Counted from the stretch's first letter, positions 22,961 through 36,154 are shown. The stretch is DNA of 64,000 nt from Pyrocephalus nanus (GCA_038380795.1 CM076262.1:73965129-74029128), one strand, 5' to 3'. The notes: generated from the sequence alone by a model not told the origin. Numbers and translations: made by a program.

Positions 22961-23367
22961 GTAAGAATAAAAAATGCAGTCACCTGGGATTTCAAGGTTT
23001 TGCACATGTGCTTTTTTTCTTGCTAAGGGGAAACCACTTCTTTATCTTAGATTGATATCATGAGGAATATTTACTGACACTGGTAGGATTGAAAGCTTTC
23101 CATAGATCCCATTACCGGGCCAGAGTAGAATTGGGCATTTTGCAATTCCTTGAAAAATATGTCACAACACAGTTCAGGCTTTGTGTTTTGCTTCAGGGAA
23201 TTTTTTCCTGATTCGTGCCTTGTATTTTTTTTATTTTTTTTATTTTTTTTTAACGTTCAGTACTTTTCATCTTCTTCACTTTTCTCTTGAAATTGTACAT
23301 CTACTCATCTTTTCACTTGTGAGGTCTCCCACAACATTCTCACAAGTGTCTTGGAAATCTGTTGCAG

Positions 23368-23510
23368 AATTTGTGCAAACCCGGCCAGACTCTCCACTCA
23401 CAGAGCGTGGTTTTCAGCCATCTGCGACTGAATTGGAATTAGCTGGGTTTTGCAGGGAGACTCTCCAGAGGTCTACGTCTTCGTTGGGACTGCTACTGAC
23501 TGAGCAAAAG
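23368..23510 (+). other. coding-like exon E4 (A1)
   Basis: A 143-nt segment from a CTGTTGCAG acceptor to an AAAAG|GTATGC donor. In phase with E3 it reads KFVQTR, then PDSPLTERGFQPSATELELA, then GFCRETLQRSTSSLGLLLTEQK. It leaves in phase 0, matching E5 in block C. The homologous part of block C has a 20-nt deletion before the donor, which breaks this frame, so the A version is the better preserved. An alternative acceptor lies at CACAAG (23346). Confidence 0.45.
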
Positions 23511-24044
23511 GTATGCCTGTTATTCTTGACAGCAGCATGCAGCTGAGAAGAGCACAGCCGTCCGTTTGTAGCCACACACACACACACACAGACAGAAAAA
23601 AGGCAGGAAAAATTAGAAGAAACAGTCTAAAAATCAAACGCTACTGTTCAGACAGATGTATGCATTGCAGTTGGAATTCCTCGAGCACATAAAGAAAGGT
23701 TCAGGTAGGACTAAGTAGGAAATCATGTTTTGTCGTCGTTGGGTTTACTTTTGGGGTTTGTTTCTTTTTTGTTTTGAGTTTTGTGTGGTTTTGGTTGGTT
23801 GGTTTAGTTTTGGGGTTTTTTTCTTTGTTTATCTGATTGCTTTTGTTTGTCTTTTGCTGTTGTTTTTTTTGTGTGTGGTGTGGGTTTTTTTGTTTTTCAT
23901 GTTCACAGTTCGAGGGGAATTAAAATCAGGAACCATGCAAACCATGACAAAGGGGTCCAGAGGAGAGCATAAGAATAATTCTCTTTGCCTGTCTCTTTTA
24001 TAATTCTCTTTGCCTGCCTTTTTTCTAATTCTTAAGGCAGAGTA

Positions 24045-24240
24045 ATGAAGTTTCTTTAGCCTATAGAACAAAGAGGAAGGTTTAGGAGGGGATGTTAAGA
24101 ACTTTCAAATATTTAAAAGACTTTTTTCTGGCTGAAAAACCAATCCGATTCTCAAGTGCCTGTAGTGCTTATGTCAAGAGGCATGAACCAAGGGGTAAAG
24201 CTTCAGGAGAGGTGCAGATTAAAGCTTCATTCTGGGAGAG
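24045..24240 (+). mobile_element. diverged CR1-like segment in block A1
   Basis: Words in CR1 3'-region order: TTTAGCCTATAGAACAAAGAGG, with a variant of GGATGTTAAGAA and AAATATTTAAAAG, then AACCAAGGGGTAAAG. The similarity is faint and judged from memory. The segment is repeated at about 48450 and, diverged, in block C (about 40015 and 56693). Confidence 0.4.
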
Positions 24241-24795
24241 TACAGCAATAGAAATGCCCAACTCTCTGCATACAACCATAATCTTTTCTCCTCCAAAGGC
24301 CCCTTTTTGGTAAGAGAGTGTGAATGTGGCTATCATCAAGACTGTTTGTGTAGACTTCCACACAACGTGGTCCACACTTTTCAGCAGTTGTTTTCCATAT
24401 GTTTATATGTTCAGCTTTTCTGTGGGGGGATGTCATCACTTCCATCATATGCTTGAGGACAGTTTTTTTCCAGAAATGATTATATGTAGCATGGTGCTGG
24501 GGAGGGGTTGGGGGGGGGGGAAGTAATCACTAAAATCTGTGCTTTCTCTCAGTGAAACTAAGAAATTTCAGACCTTGCTTGCTGAAGATTGTGTAGAGCT
24601 TTGTTTCATACCTTTCTTGAAAAATACGTCTTTTTGCAGCTCGTAACTCTAAAACCTGGTGATACTAAACCCCGTGTTCTTGGCAGCTTTCATCCATATG
24701 TGAGGCTTTTTCTCTGTCAAATATAAGCATTCATTTTCAAGGAAAGATAGCCAATTACTGTGTCCACACATCAGGCACTGACTTAGAGTCTTCAG

Positions 24796-24859
24796 ATATC
24801 TACATATATCTATATATCTACATATCTATATCTCTGTATACATATACGTGTATATCTAC
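24796..24859. repeat. imperfect AT-rich TATC/TACATA microsatellite (A1)
   Basis: About 64 bp of interrupted ATATCTACATAT-type repeats, also in A2 near 49,201. The surrounding 24,530-25,430 region of block A is unique to A and shows no convincing exon. Confidence 0.7.
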
Positions 24860-27800
24860 AGTCTCTGCCCTTTTCCATCCTGAGTTCAGTTCTCTTCTGT
24901 CACCTCTTTTCATCCTCAGCCTTGCAGTTCCACTTCCCTACTGGTTTATGTTCCCTGAGGCCCTTTTAGCTTTCTGCTACCCTTTTTTCGTGGCTTTTTC
25001 CGTACAGTGACCCTTTAGAGTGGCCTGCCAGGGTTCAGATGGGTGGCTTTTCAAGCTCTTAGTTGTACTGCTTGATAATCTATGAGTTCACCTCACAAAC
25101 TAGAAAAATCTCACCTGCAGTCATTTCCTGGCTCTTGGAAAAGTAATTGGAGAGAAGGGAATGATTAGACTGAGTCAGCATTTCAGGTAGGCAACATGTT
25201 GGTGTAGAGGATTTTTGACTATAGCTCTGTTTTGGTTTTGAATATGCCTGTGGCATCTTCTAGGAGGCAGAGAAAAGATTGAATTGTGCTGGTTGTTGAA
25301 GCAAAATGGGAGTTTGAGACTGTTCAGGGGTTTGGAAGCATTCCAATTTCTGCACCGATGAAATCCCCAATGTCTTTAGGAAACCAGTCCTGGAGGATGA
25401 GCCTAAGCAGTGTTTGTTTGTTTTGTTTGGTTTTTTTTTTTTTTCCTTCCCCCCCCCCCCCCTTTGGCCTTTAGCAGAAAAATCGTTTTTTTGTATCTAA
25501 TCTAGTTTTATTTTTGTCTAATGACAGTATGGCTAATATTTATTTACTGCTCTCTCTCTGCAGAAAATTTTAATCCTCTTTAATGACAGAACAAATTCAA
25601 TGTTGCTCATTTGAAACTATGTTTCGTTAAAGTGGTTTGTGTCTTGTGAATCTTCAGATTAGTGTTTCACCGTTGTCTCTTTACGGAGAGTTTGTGCAAA
25701 AAATGCTCGGGTTTGAGAGAAAAATGGAACCTTTTAAGAACAGACTTAAGAAAGTTTGTGTGCCATTTGCACTTGGAAACTTGGTGGTAGAACTTGTTCA
25801 GGTTGGCTGTGTTGCATACAACCCGTGTGGATGTTTGCTGGTCTCGTGAGAGCAGTTTGTGATGAAAAGCGTGTGAGGTGCCTGTCCATGGCACTACGCA
25901 GTGGAGTTTGGTTTTTTTCTTTTTCTGTCCGTTCTCAGTTTAATCTCAGATCACTTAGTTTACTTACATAGTCCTTAAAATCATTGGGTTAGGCACTGCC
26001 AGTCGAGATAGGCTGTTTGGGTTTGTGTGAGAGCTGCTGAGAGATGTGGAAAGGGGGCGGGAGTTGATTTGCTTGCAAGTTGCTTGTTGGTGGCAGTTGA
26101 GATTTTAGAAGGAGGTTAGTTATTATTGTTGCCACATTGGCAGGGGAGAATTATTTTGGGATTGATTGCCGCTTAGCTTTCTAAGCTTCCTCATGCCTGG
26201 AAAGTTTGATTTAATGCCCAAACCTCTCGCTGTGTGCCTGGTCCAGAGGGGACTGATGAAGAGGAGTTGCTCAGAGCTAATCTACGGTAGGCATATCAAG
26301 AGAAGTTTCGCAGCAGCAGTCACTAAAGGAAAACAAAGCAGTTATTAGAACACATGTAGTATGTCACAAATAATTCTGTTGAAGAGATTCATATCACTTC
26401 TTGTTAAGATTTTTGCTGTATATCTGCAGTATGAAGTGTATTGCAACCTGTAGGAATTGTTTTAGCTTCTGGAAAATAGCAAATCCCATCATCACTTGCT
26501 CTTACAGGTTTTAAGAATTTCTACCTTGCGGGATAGTGCAACTAATATTTTAAGTTCTGTGAGTGCTTTGTGAGTGGCACTCCCGCGCAATTATCAAGGG
26601 CAACTTCTCCATTTTTGTCTCCAGTCCCTACTTAGAAAATGAATAGAGAAGTCACTATCACACTTTGCTAACACAGCTTGAAAGCCAGTGTCCTCTGAGA
26701 CAAGTCAGTCCAAGTTGTCTCTGACGTCTGGGATGTCTTATCTGCTTCTTGTAGTTGTTTTTTACCTTTCATAAAAAGCTTGTAAATTTGTCATGAATGG
26801 TTTAGTCAATTTTAGGTGGTGATCATGGTAGAAAGAGATCTTAGAATCAGGTAATTTTGCAGTTTTTCTCGAAGCTGAAGGCCTGATGATTCTTTGCAGT
26901 GTAATAACAAGGGAACTTAAGCAGATGACTTTAAGAATTTAACACCTCTAAACAACGTTTAGCGACTTTCAGCTATAGCAATTCAAACAAAGCTGCGGGG
27001 GAACTGCTGAAAAGATAGGACAAAATCTTCAAAGCTTCAGTGTTCTTTAGGGAAGATTCTCGAGACCACAGACACAACATTAGAAATCTTTAACCTTAAA
27101 AACAATAACACAAGGGAGTTAGAAACTTTTAAAACGTATTAAAAAGGCGTTTTTGACAGCTCCTTTTCCTATCAACAGTTTATAAACACACAGTTAAAGA
27201 CAGGTTTTACAGGGAAAAGCATTTCAAGGAGGCCTTGTTTATTACAATTTTTCTCAAGTGGATTTCATGTTTTCTGGAGGATATGTGTTTGCCTAGTTTG
27301 GCAAAATCAGACTCATCCCAGGCTTCGGGCTACGTGGCTTGTTTCTTGTTGTGAAAAGTAGAACCCTTTCCATTTCTTCCACCCAGTTACTAAGTAATAG
27401 TTTACATTTGAATGGCTGTGTGGCTGGAGCCAAGCAGCTCCTGCCCGGTAACCAGATAACCCTTTGTTTAATCTCTTAGGTCTTATCTCTCTCCCCACAG
27501 AGGTGGAACTTTCAGCCCCAAAAGGCTTTTTCTTCTCTTTTCCCGGTTAAAAATTGCTTTCGCCGAACAAGGCATCTTGAAACTAGGGCATTGTAGTAAA
27601 TTATTCTCCCCAAGAATCTACCCAGTAATTTTTTTTTTTTTTTTTTAAAGATTTGTCTGACAGCAGCATGCAGCTGAGAAGAGCACAGCCGTCCCTTTGT
27701 AGCTACACACACACACACACACACACAAAAAAAAGGCAGGAAAAATTAGAAGAAACAGTCTAAAACTCAAAGGCTACTGTTCAGACGGACGTATACATTG

Positions 27801-27892
27801 CAGTTGGAATTCCTCGAGCACATAAGCAAAGGTTCAGGTTGGACTAAGTAGGAAATCATGTTTTGTCGTCGCTGAGTTTACTTTTGGGGTTT

Positions 27893-28070
27893 GTGGAGCT
27901 GGCCCGGGGGGCGCGGGGGGTCCTTTGCAGGCGGCGGCGCTGTCGGGGCTGCAGTACCGGCCATGTCCACCAGGCGGAGACTGCGGGGCAGGCACTGCGG
28001 GACAGGGCCCGGGGTGGGGAGGGGGCGCCGCGGGTGGGACCCCCTGCGGGGGGGGGGGGAATATGGTGCC
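27893..28070. promoter_or_regulatory. small CpG island with CTCF-like motif (B copy a)
   Basis: A GC- and CpG-rich patch in otherwise AT-rich DNA. It contains GCAGTACCGGCC and TGTCCACCAGGCGGAGACT (27964-27982), the counterpart of the block A motif, and ends in a G run of variable length. Equivalent patches are near 31755-31930, 35617-35795 and 52297-52470. Confidence 0.45.
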
Positions 28071-28217
28071 CCTGAAATGGGGGCCTCTGCTGGGCTATTG
28101 CACTGCCACCCCTCGTGTTTGGGGATAAAGCCTCGGGGGAGCCATGGGAACAGCAGGGTGAGAGCCAGGAGCCTTTGACTTCCAGAAAGCACTGAGTTTC
28201 CCTCTGCTCTCTTTCAG

Positions 28218-28430
28218 GACAGGACAATGTATTGAAGTGGGAGCAGTTCTGCCAATTCTTTGGGCTGTGAGCAGCCACAGGCAAGAGGCTCCAGCCTTAC
28301 TAATGCCCCAGAGAGCATCACTGAAATCAGCATTACTGGCCTGGCCTGTGCCAGTTGTTCACCCAACAAAATTGCAAAGCCAGTGTTGCTTCTGTTTTAA
28401 GAACTGAAAATAACTTTAAAGCCAAATAAA
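28218..28430 (+). other. terminal-exon-like segment with poly(A) signal (B copy a)
   Basis: A strong acceptor (CTCTGCTCTCTTTCAG, AG at 28216-28217) is followed by a frame entered in phase 1 that reads QDNVLKWEQFCQFFGL and stops at TGA 28268-28270. AATAAA lies at 28425-28430. Acceptor, short coding tail, stop and poly(A) signal within about 210 bp are what a last exon looks like. Another frame is open longer, to a TGA just before the signal, so the true frame is unsure. Confidence 0.35.
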
Positions 28431-31400
28431 TCACCATTTCCGTCTTCTTGTTTCCTTTTAGATGGTGGAATTGCCAGTCTGTCCGTGAGCTGAGCTGCGG
28501 CTGCAGGGGACTGTCAGGCCTTGTTGGCTGTGAGTTCGTGTTCTTCTGCCTGGGAAACTGGAAATCATTCTCAGTTAGGTCGCAGAACTGTTTTCTGAAG
28601 CCTGTCCTCTGCCTTTGGCTGATAGATCTCCTCTTTCTGCCTTGGGATTTGCAGCTGTTCCCCCCCTGGAGAAGGTCAGGTGAGAGACCCTGAGGGCAAA
28701 GGGACCTCCCTGTGTCCCCAGGGACCTCCAGGGGACAGAATGGACACTCTGGGGTCATATCTGTGTGTTAGTATGTAGGGGAGAGAATGAACATTTTGGG
28801 GTTAAAATGGGGCAATCAGTAGTGGACAGGTGGGGAAAATCTTGGACCTAAGTCTGGAGGTTGTCTGTAGAGGACAGGAAATATTTTGGAGGGAGATTTG
28901 TTGTTCCCTTGTGCTGCACTCTGTACTCGGTCCTGGGTCAGCTCCAGAAATTTCCTGGGCAGCTCCAAAAATGATCTCTGAAAAGTGGGAAAATCCCGCT
29001 GGCAAAATGCAGAGGAACAGGTATTCTGAACCTCTCCTGCCTCTCAGCAGAGCTAAACTTTTTGTATTGAGTAAGGACTTGGAATATGCGTCCGCAAGCG
29101 TAAACTACCATGGTGTCATAAATTCCCTTGTTGGAAGAACTAAACTCTTAAAGAAAGCACTTAAAGAAAAATGTTGGGTGGAGTGAGTGATTTACCTACA
29201 CAAAAGGACTCGCTGGCAGACTTTTATTTCCTTTCCTTCTTCTGAGAAACAGGGGACAGTTTGTTTTTGTTTTTTTTTTGTTTGTTTGTTTTTTTTTTTT
29301 TTTTTTTCCTTCCCCCCCCCCCCCTTTGGCCTTTAGCAGAAAAATCGTTTTTTTGTATCTAATCTAGTTTTATTTTTGTCTAATGACAGTATGGCTAATA
29401 TTTATTTACTGCTCTCTCTCTGCAGAAAATTTTAATCCTCTTTAATGACAGAACAAATTCAATGTTGCTCATTTGAAACTATGTTTCGTTAAAGTGGTTT
29501 GTGTCTTGTGAATCTTCAGATTAGTGTTTCACCGTTGTCTCTTTACGGAGAGTTTGTGCAAAAAATGCTCGGGTTTGAGAGAAAAATGGAACCTTTTAAG
29601 AACAGACTTAAGAAAGTTTGTGTGCCATTTGCACTTGGAAACTTGGTGGTAGAACTTGTTCAGGTTGGCTGTGTTGCATACAACCCGTGTGGATGTTTGC
29701 TGGTCTCGTGAGAGCAGTTTGTGATGAAAAGCGTGTGAGGTGCCTGTCCATGGCACTACGCAGTGGAGTTTGGTTTTTTTCTTTTTCTGTCCGTTCTCAG
29801 TTTAATCTCAGATCACTTAGTTTACTTACATAGTCCTTAAAATCATTGGGTTAGGCACTGCCAGTCGAGATAGGCTGTTTGGGTTTGTGTGAGAGCTGCT
29901 GAGAGATGTGGAAAGGGGGCGGGAGTTGATTTGCTTGCAAGTTGCTTGTTGGTGGCAGTTGAGATTTTAGAAGGAGGTTAGTTATTATTGTTGCCACATT
30001 GGCAGGGGAGAATTATTTTGGGATTGATTGCTGCTTAGCTTTCTAAGCTTCCTCATGCCTGGAAAGTTTGATTTAATGCCCAAACCTCTCGCTGTGTGCC
30101 TGGTCCAGAGGGGACTGATGAAGAGGAGTTGCTCAGAGCTAATCTACGGTAGGCATATCAAGAGAAGTTTCGCAGCAGCAGTCACTAAAGGAAAACAAAG
30201 CAGTTATTAGAACACATGTAGTATGTCACAAATAATTCTGTTGAAGAGATTCATATCACTTCTTGTTAAGATTTTTGCTGTATATCTGCAGTATGAAGTG
30301 TATTGCAACCTGTAGGAATTGTTTTAGCTTCTGGAAAATAGCAAATCCCATCATCACTTGCTCTTACAGGTTTTAAGAATTTCTACCTTGCGGGATAGTG
30401 CAACTAATATTTTAAGTTCTGTGAGTGCTTTGTGAGTGGCACTCCCGCGCAATTATCAAGGGCAACTTCTCCATTTTTGTCTCCAGTCCCTACTTAGAAA
30501 ATGAATAGAGAAGTCACTATCACACTTTGCTAACACAGCTTGAAAGCCAGTGTCCTCTGAGACAAGTCAGTCCAAGTTGTCTCTGACGTCTGGGATGTCT
30601 TATCTGCTTCTTGTAGTTGTTTTTTACCTTTCATAAAAAGCTTGTAAATTTGTCATGAATGGTTTAGTCAATTTTAGGTGGTGATCATGGTAGAAAGAGA
30701 TCTTAGAATCAGGTAATTTTGCAGTTTTTCTCGAAGCTGAAGGCCTGATGATTCTTTGCAGTGTAATAACAAGGGAACTTAAGCAGATGACTTTAAGAAT
30801 TTAACACCTCTAAACAACGTTTAGCGACTTTCAGCTATAGCAATTCAAACAAAGCTGCGGGGGAACTGCTGAAAAGATAGGACAAAATCTTCAAAGCTTC
30901 AGTGTTCTTTAGGGAAGATTCTCGAGACCACAGACACAACATTAGAAATCTTTAACCTTAAAAACAATAACACAAGGGAGTTAGAAACTTTTAAAACGTA
31001 TTAAAAAGGCGTTTTTGACAGCTCCTTTTCCTATCAACAGTTTATAAACACACAGTTAAAGACAGGTTTTACAGGGAAAAGCATTTCAAGGAGGCCTTGT
31101 TTATTACAATTTTTCTCAAGTGGATTTCATGTTTTCTGGAGGATATGTGTTTGCCTAGTTTGGCAAAATCAGACTCATCCCAGGCTTCGGGCTACGTGGC
31201 TTGTTTCTTGTTGTGAAAAGTAGAACCCTTTCCATTTCTTCCACCCAGTTACTAAGTAATAGTTTACATTTGAATGGCTGTGTGGCTGGAGCCAAGCAGC
31301 TCCTGCCCGGTAACCAGATAACCCTTTGTTTAATCTCTTAGGTCTTATCTCTCTCCCCACAGAGGTGGAACTTTCAGCCCCAAAAGGCTTTTTCTTCTCT

Positions 31401-31823
31401 TTTCCCGGTTAAAAATTGCTTTCGCCGAACAAGGCATCTTGAAACTAGGGCATTGTAGTAAATTATTCTCCCCAAGAATCTACCCAGTAATTTTTTTTTT
31501 TTTTTTTTAAAGATTTGTCTGACAGCAGCATGCAGCTGAGAAGAGCACAGCCGTCCCTTTGTAGCTACACACACACACACACACACAAAAAAAAGGCAGG
31601 AAAAATTAGAAGAAACAGTCTAAAACTCAAAGGCTACTGTTCAGACGGACGTATACATTGCAGTTGGAATTCCTCGAGCACATAAGCAAAGGTTCAGGTT
31701 GGACTAAGTAGGAAATCATGTTTTGTCGTCGCTGAGTTTACTTTTGGGGTTTGTGGAGCTGGCCCGGGGGGCGCGGGGGGTCCTTTGCAGGCGGCGGCGC
31801 TGTCGGGGCTGCAGTACCGGCCA

Positions 31824-31842
31824 TGTCCACCAGGCGGAGACT
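31824..31842 (+). promoter_or_regulatory. CTCF-like motif (B copy b)
   Basis: Same 19-bp word as B copy a, with CCACCAGGCGGAG as its core. Confidence 0.33.
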
Positions 31843-32078
31843 GCGGGGCAGGCACTGCGGGACAGGGCCCGGGGTGGGGAGGGGGCGCCGCGGGTGGGAC
31901 CCCCTGCGGGGGGGGGGGGGAATATGGTGCCCCTGAAATGGGGGCCTCTGCTGGGCTATTGCACTGCCACCCCTCGTGTTTGGGGATAAAGCCTCGGGGG
32001 AGCCATGGGAACAGCAGGGTGAGAGCCAGGAGCCTTTGACTTCCAGAAAGCACTGAGTTTCCCTCTGCTCTCTTTCAG

Positions 32079-32291
32079 GACAGGACAATGTATTGAAGTG
32101 GGAGCAGTTCTGCCAATTCTTTGGGCTGTGAGCAGCCACAGGCAAGAGGCTCCAGCCTTACTAATGCCCCAGAGAGCATCACTGAAATCAGCATTACTGG
32201 CCTGGCCTGTGCCAGTTGTTCACCCAACAAAATTGCAAAGCCAGTGTTGCTTCTGTTTTAAGAACTGAAAATAACTTTAAAGCCAAATAAA
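32079..32291 (+). other. terminal-exon-like segment (B copy b)
   Basis: Same acceptor, stop and AATAAA (32286-32291) as in copy a. Confidence 0.33.
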
Positions 32292-35200
32292 TCACCATTT
32301 CCGTCTTCTTGTTTCCTTTTAGATGGTGGAATTGCCAGTCTGTCCGTGAGCTGAGCTGCGGCTGCAGGGGACTGTCAGGCCTTGTTGGCTGTGAGTTCGT
32401 GTTCTTCTGCCTGGGAAACTGGAAATCATTCTCAGTTAGGTCGCAGAACTGTTTTCTGAAGCCTGTCCTCTGCCTTTGGCTGATAGATCTCCTCTTTCTG
32501 CCTTGGGATTTGCAGCTGTTCCCCCCCTGGAGAAGGTCAGGTGAGAGACCCTGAGGGCAAAGGGACCTCCCTGTGTCCCCAGGGACCTCCAGGGGACAGA
32601 ATGGACACTCTGGGGTCATATCTGTGTGTTAGTATGTAGGGGAGAGAATGAACATTTTGGGGTTAAAATGGGGCAATCAGTAGTGGACAGGTGGGGAAAA
32701 TCTTGGACCTAAGTCTGGAGGTTGTCTGTAGAGGACAGGAAATATTTTGGAGGGAGATTTGTTGTTCCCTTGTGCTGCACTCTGTACTCGGTCCTGGGTC
32801 AGCTCCAGAAATTTCCTGGGCAGCTCCAAAAATGATCTCTGAAAAGTGGGAAAATCCCGCTGGCAAAATGCAGAGGAACAGGTATTCTGAACCTCTCCTG
32901 CCTCTCAGCAGAGCTAAACTTTTTGTATTGAGTAAGGACTTGGAATATGCGTCCGCAAGCGTAAACTACCATGGTGTCATAAATTCCCTTGTTGGAAGAA
33001 CTAAACTCTTAAAGAAAGCACTTAAAGAAAAATGTTGGGTGGAGTGAGTGATTTACCTACACAAAAGGACTCGCTGGCAGACTTTTATTTCCTTTCCTTC
33101 TTCTGAGAAACAGGGGACAGTTTGTTTTTGTTTTTTTTTTTTTGTTTGTTTGTTTGTTTTTTTTTTCCCTTCCCCCCCCCCCCCTTTGGCCTTTAGCAGA
33201 AAAATCGTTTTTTTGTATCTAATCTAGTTTTATTTTTGTCTAATGACAGTATGGCTAATATTTATTTACTGCTCTCTCTCTGCAGAAAATTTTAATCCTC
33301 TTTAATGACAGAACAAATTCAATGTTGCTCATTTGAAACTATGTTTCGTTAAAGTGGTTTGTGTCTTGTGAATCTTCAGATTAGTGTTTCACCGTTGTCT
33401 CTTTACGGAGAGTTTGTGCAAAAAATGCTCGGGTTTGAGAGAAAAATGGAACCTTTTAAGAACAGACTTAAGAAAGTTTGTGTGCCATTTGCACTTGGAA
33501 ACTTGGTGGTAGAACTTGTTCAGGTTGGCTGTGTTGCATACAACCCGTGTGGATGTTTGCTGGTCTCGTGAGAGCAGTTTGTGATGAAAAGCGTGTGAGG
33601 TGCCTGTCCATGGCACTACGCAGTGGAGTTTGGTTTTTTTCTTTTTCTGTCCGTTCTCAGTTTAATCTCAGATCACTTAGTTTACTTACATAGTCCTTAA
33701 AATCATTGGGTTAGGCACTGCCAGTCGAGATAGGCTGTTTGGGTTTGTGTGAGAGCTGCTGAGAGATGTGGAAAGGGGGCGGGAGTTGATTTGCTTGCAA
33801 GTTGCTTGTTGGTGGCAGTTGAGATTTTAGAAGGAGGTTAGTTATTATTGTTGCCACATTGGCAGGGGAGAATTATTTTGGGATTGATTGCTGCTTAGCT
33901 TTCTAAGCTTCCTCATGCCTGGAAAGTTTGATTTAATGCCCAAACCTCTCGCTGTGTGCCTGGTCCAGAGGGGACTGATGAAGAGGAGTTGCTCAGAGCT
34001 AATCTACGGTAGGCATATCAAGAGAAGTTTCGCAGCAGCAGTCACTAAAGGAAAACAAAGCAGTTATTAGAACACATGTAGTATGTCACAAATAATTCTG
34101 TTGAAGAGATTCATATCACTTCTTGTTAAGATTTTTGCTGTATATCTGCAGTATGAAGTGTATTGCAACCTGTAGGAATTGTTTTAGCTTCTGGAAAATA
34201 GCAAATCCCATCATCACTTGCTCTTACAGGTTTTAAGAATTTCTACCTTGCGGGATAGTGCAACTAATATTTTAAGTTCTGTGAGTGCTTTGTGAGTGGC
34301 ACTCCCGCGCAATTATCAAGGGCAACTTCTCCATTTTTGTCTCCAGTCCCTACTTAGAAAATGAATAGAGAAGTCACTATCACACTTTGCTAACACAGCT
34401 TGAAAGCCAGTGTCCTCTGAGACAAGTCAGTCCAACCAAGTTGTCTCTGACGTCTGGGATGTCTTATCTGCTTCTTGTAGTTGTTTTTTACCTTTCATAA
34501 AAAGCTTGTAAATTTGTCATGAATGGTTTAGTCAATTTTAGGTGGTGATCATGGTAGAAAGAGATCTTAGAATCAGGTAATTTTGCAGTTTTTCTCGAAG
34601 CTGAAGGCCTGATGATTCTTTGCAGTGTAATAACAAGGGAACTTAAGCAGATGACTTTAAGAATTTAACACCTCTAAACAACGTTTAGCGACTTTCAGCT
34701 ATAGCAATTCAAACAAAGCTGCGGGGGAACTGCTGAAAAGATAGGACAAAATCTTCAAAGCTTCAGTGTTCTTTAGGGAAGATTCTCGAGACCACAGACA
34801 CAACATTAGAAATCTTTAACCTTAAAAACAATAACACAAGGGAGTTAGAAACTTTTAAAACGTATTAAAAAGGCGTTTTTGACAGCTCCTTTTCCTATCA
34901 ACAGTTTATAAACACACAGTTAAAGACAGGTTTTACAGGGAAAAGCATTTCAAGGAGGCCTTGTTTATTACAATTTTTCTCAAGTGGATTTCATGTTTTC
35001 TGGAGGATATGTGTTTGCCTAGTTTGGCAAAATCAGACTCATCCCAGGCTTCGGGCTACGTGGCTTGTTTCTTGTTGTGAAAAGTAGAACCCTTTCCATT
35101 TCTTCCACCCAGTTACTAAGTAATAGTTTACATTTGAATGGCTGTGTGGCTGGAGCCAAGCAGCTCCTGCCCGGTAACCAGATAACCCTTTGTTTAATCT

Positions 35201-35687
35201 CTTAGGTCTTATCTCTCTCCCCACAGAGGTGGAACTTTCAGCCCCAAAAGGCTTTTTCTTCTCTTTTCCCGGTTAAAAATTGCTTTCGCCGAACAAGGCA
35301 TCTTGAAACTAGGGCATTGTAGTAAATTATTCTCCCCAAGAATCTACCCAGTAATTTTTTTTTTTTTTTTTTAAAGATTTGTCTGACAGCAGCATGCAGC
35401 TGAGAAGAGCACAGCCGTCCCTTTGTAGCTACACACACACACACACACACAAAAAAAAGGCAGGAAAAATTAGAAGAAACAGTCTAAAACTCAAAGGCTA
35501 CTGTTCAGACGGACGTATACATTGCAGTTGGAATTCCTCGAGCACATAAGCAAAGGTTCAGGTTGGACTAAGTAGGAAATCATGTTTTGTCGTCGCTGAG
35601 TTTACTTTTGGGGTTTGTGGAGCTGGCCCGGGGGGCGCGGGGGGTCCTTTGCAGGCGGCGGCGCTGTCGGGGCTGCAGTACCGGCCA

Positions 35688-35706
35688 TGTCCACCAGGCG
35701 GAGACT
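35688..35706 (+). promoter_or_regulatory. CTCF-like motif (B copy c)
   Basis: Same word, unchanged. Confidence 0.33.
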
Positions 35707-35941
35707 GCGGGGCAGGCACTGCGGGACAGGGCCCGGGGTGGGGAGGGGGCGCCGCGGGTGGGACCCCCTGCGGGGGGGGGGGGAATATGGTGCCCCTGAA
35801 ATGGGGGCCTCTGCTGGGCTATTGCACTGCCACCCCTCGTGTTTGGGGATAAAGCCTCGGGGGAGCCATGGGAACAGCAGGGTGAGAGCCAGGAGCCTTT
35901 GACTTCCAGAAAGCACTGAGTTTCCCTCTGCTCTCTTTCAG

Positions 35942-36154
35942 GACAGGACAATGTATTGAAGTGGGAGCAGTTCTGCCAATTCTTTGGGCTGTGAGCAGCC
36001 ACAGGCAAGAGGCTCCAGCCTTACTAATGCCCCAGAGAGCATCACTGAAATCAGCATTACTGGCCTGGCCTGTGCCAGTTGTTCACCCAACAAAATTGCA
36101 AAGCCAGTGTTGCTTCTGTTTTAAGAACTGAAAATAACTTTAAAGCCAAATAAA
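35942..36154 (+). other. terminal-exon-like segment (B copy c)
   Basis: Same structure, with AATAAA at 36149-36154. Confidence 0.33.

Larger units (their letters stand above)
25462..29323 (+). repeat. Block B copy a (3,862 bp)
   Basis: Measured from the CTTTGGCCTTTAGCAG anchor just after a T-run and a C-run of variable length. The left half is AT-rich. It holds a weak coding-like segment (25658-25753, reading ISVSPLSLYGEFVQKMLGFE and on) after a good acceptor but with a poor GTTTGT donor. The right half holds a CA repeat (about 27703-27725), a small CpG island (27893-28070) and a terminal-exon-like segment. Only this copy has C in the word GATTGCCGC at about 26,167. Confidence 0.93.
29324..33183 (+). 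repeat. Block B copy b (3,860 bp)
   Basis: Head-to-tail copy. Differences from copy a are scattered single bases and lengths of the T, C, G and CA runs. It shares GGAGAAGG at about 32,531 with copy a. Confidence 0.93.

Noticed and set aside
24553..24640. Possible exon in block A after CTTTCTCTCAG
   Set aside because: In the phase needed after E5 it stops after about 14 codons, and in other phases there is no good donor.
27856..28284. 142-codon minus-strand frame in block B
   Set aside because: It crosses a G run whose length differs between B copies, so the frame is not preserved, and the sequence is Pro-rich CpG-island translation.
28830..29186. 118-codon frame in block B, repeated in every full copy
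   Set aside because: No recognisable domain and no supporting splice context. Its conservation only reflects the near identity of the B copies.
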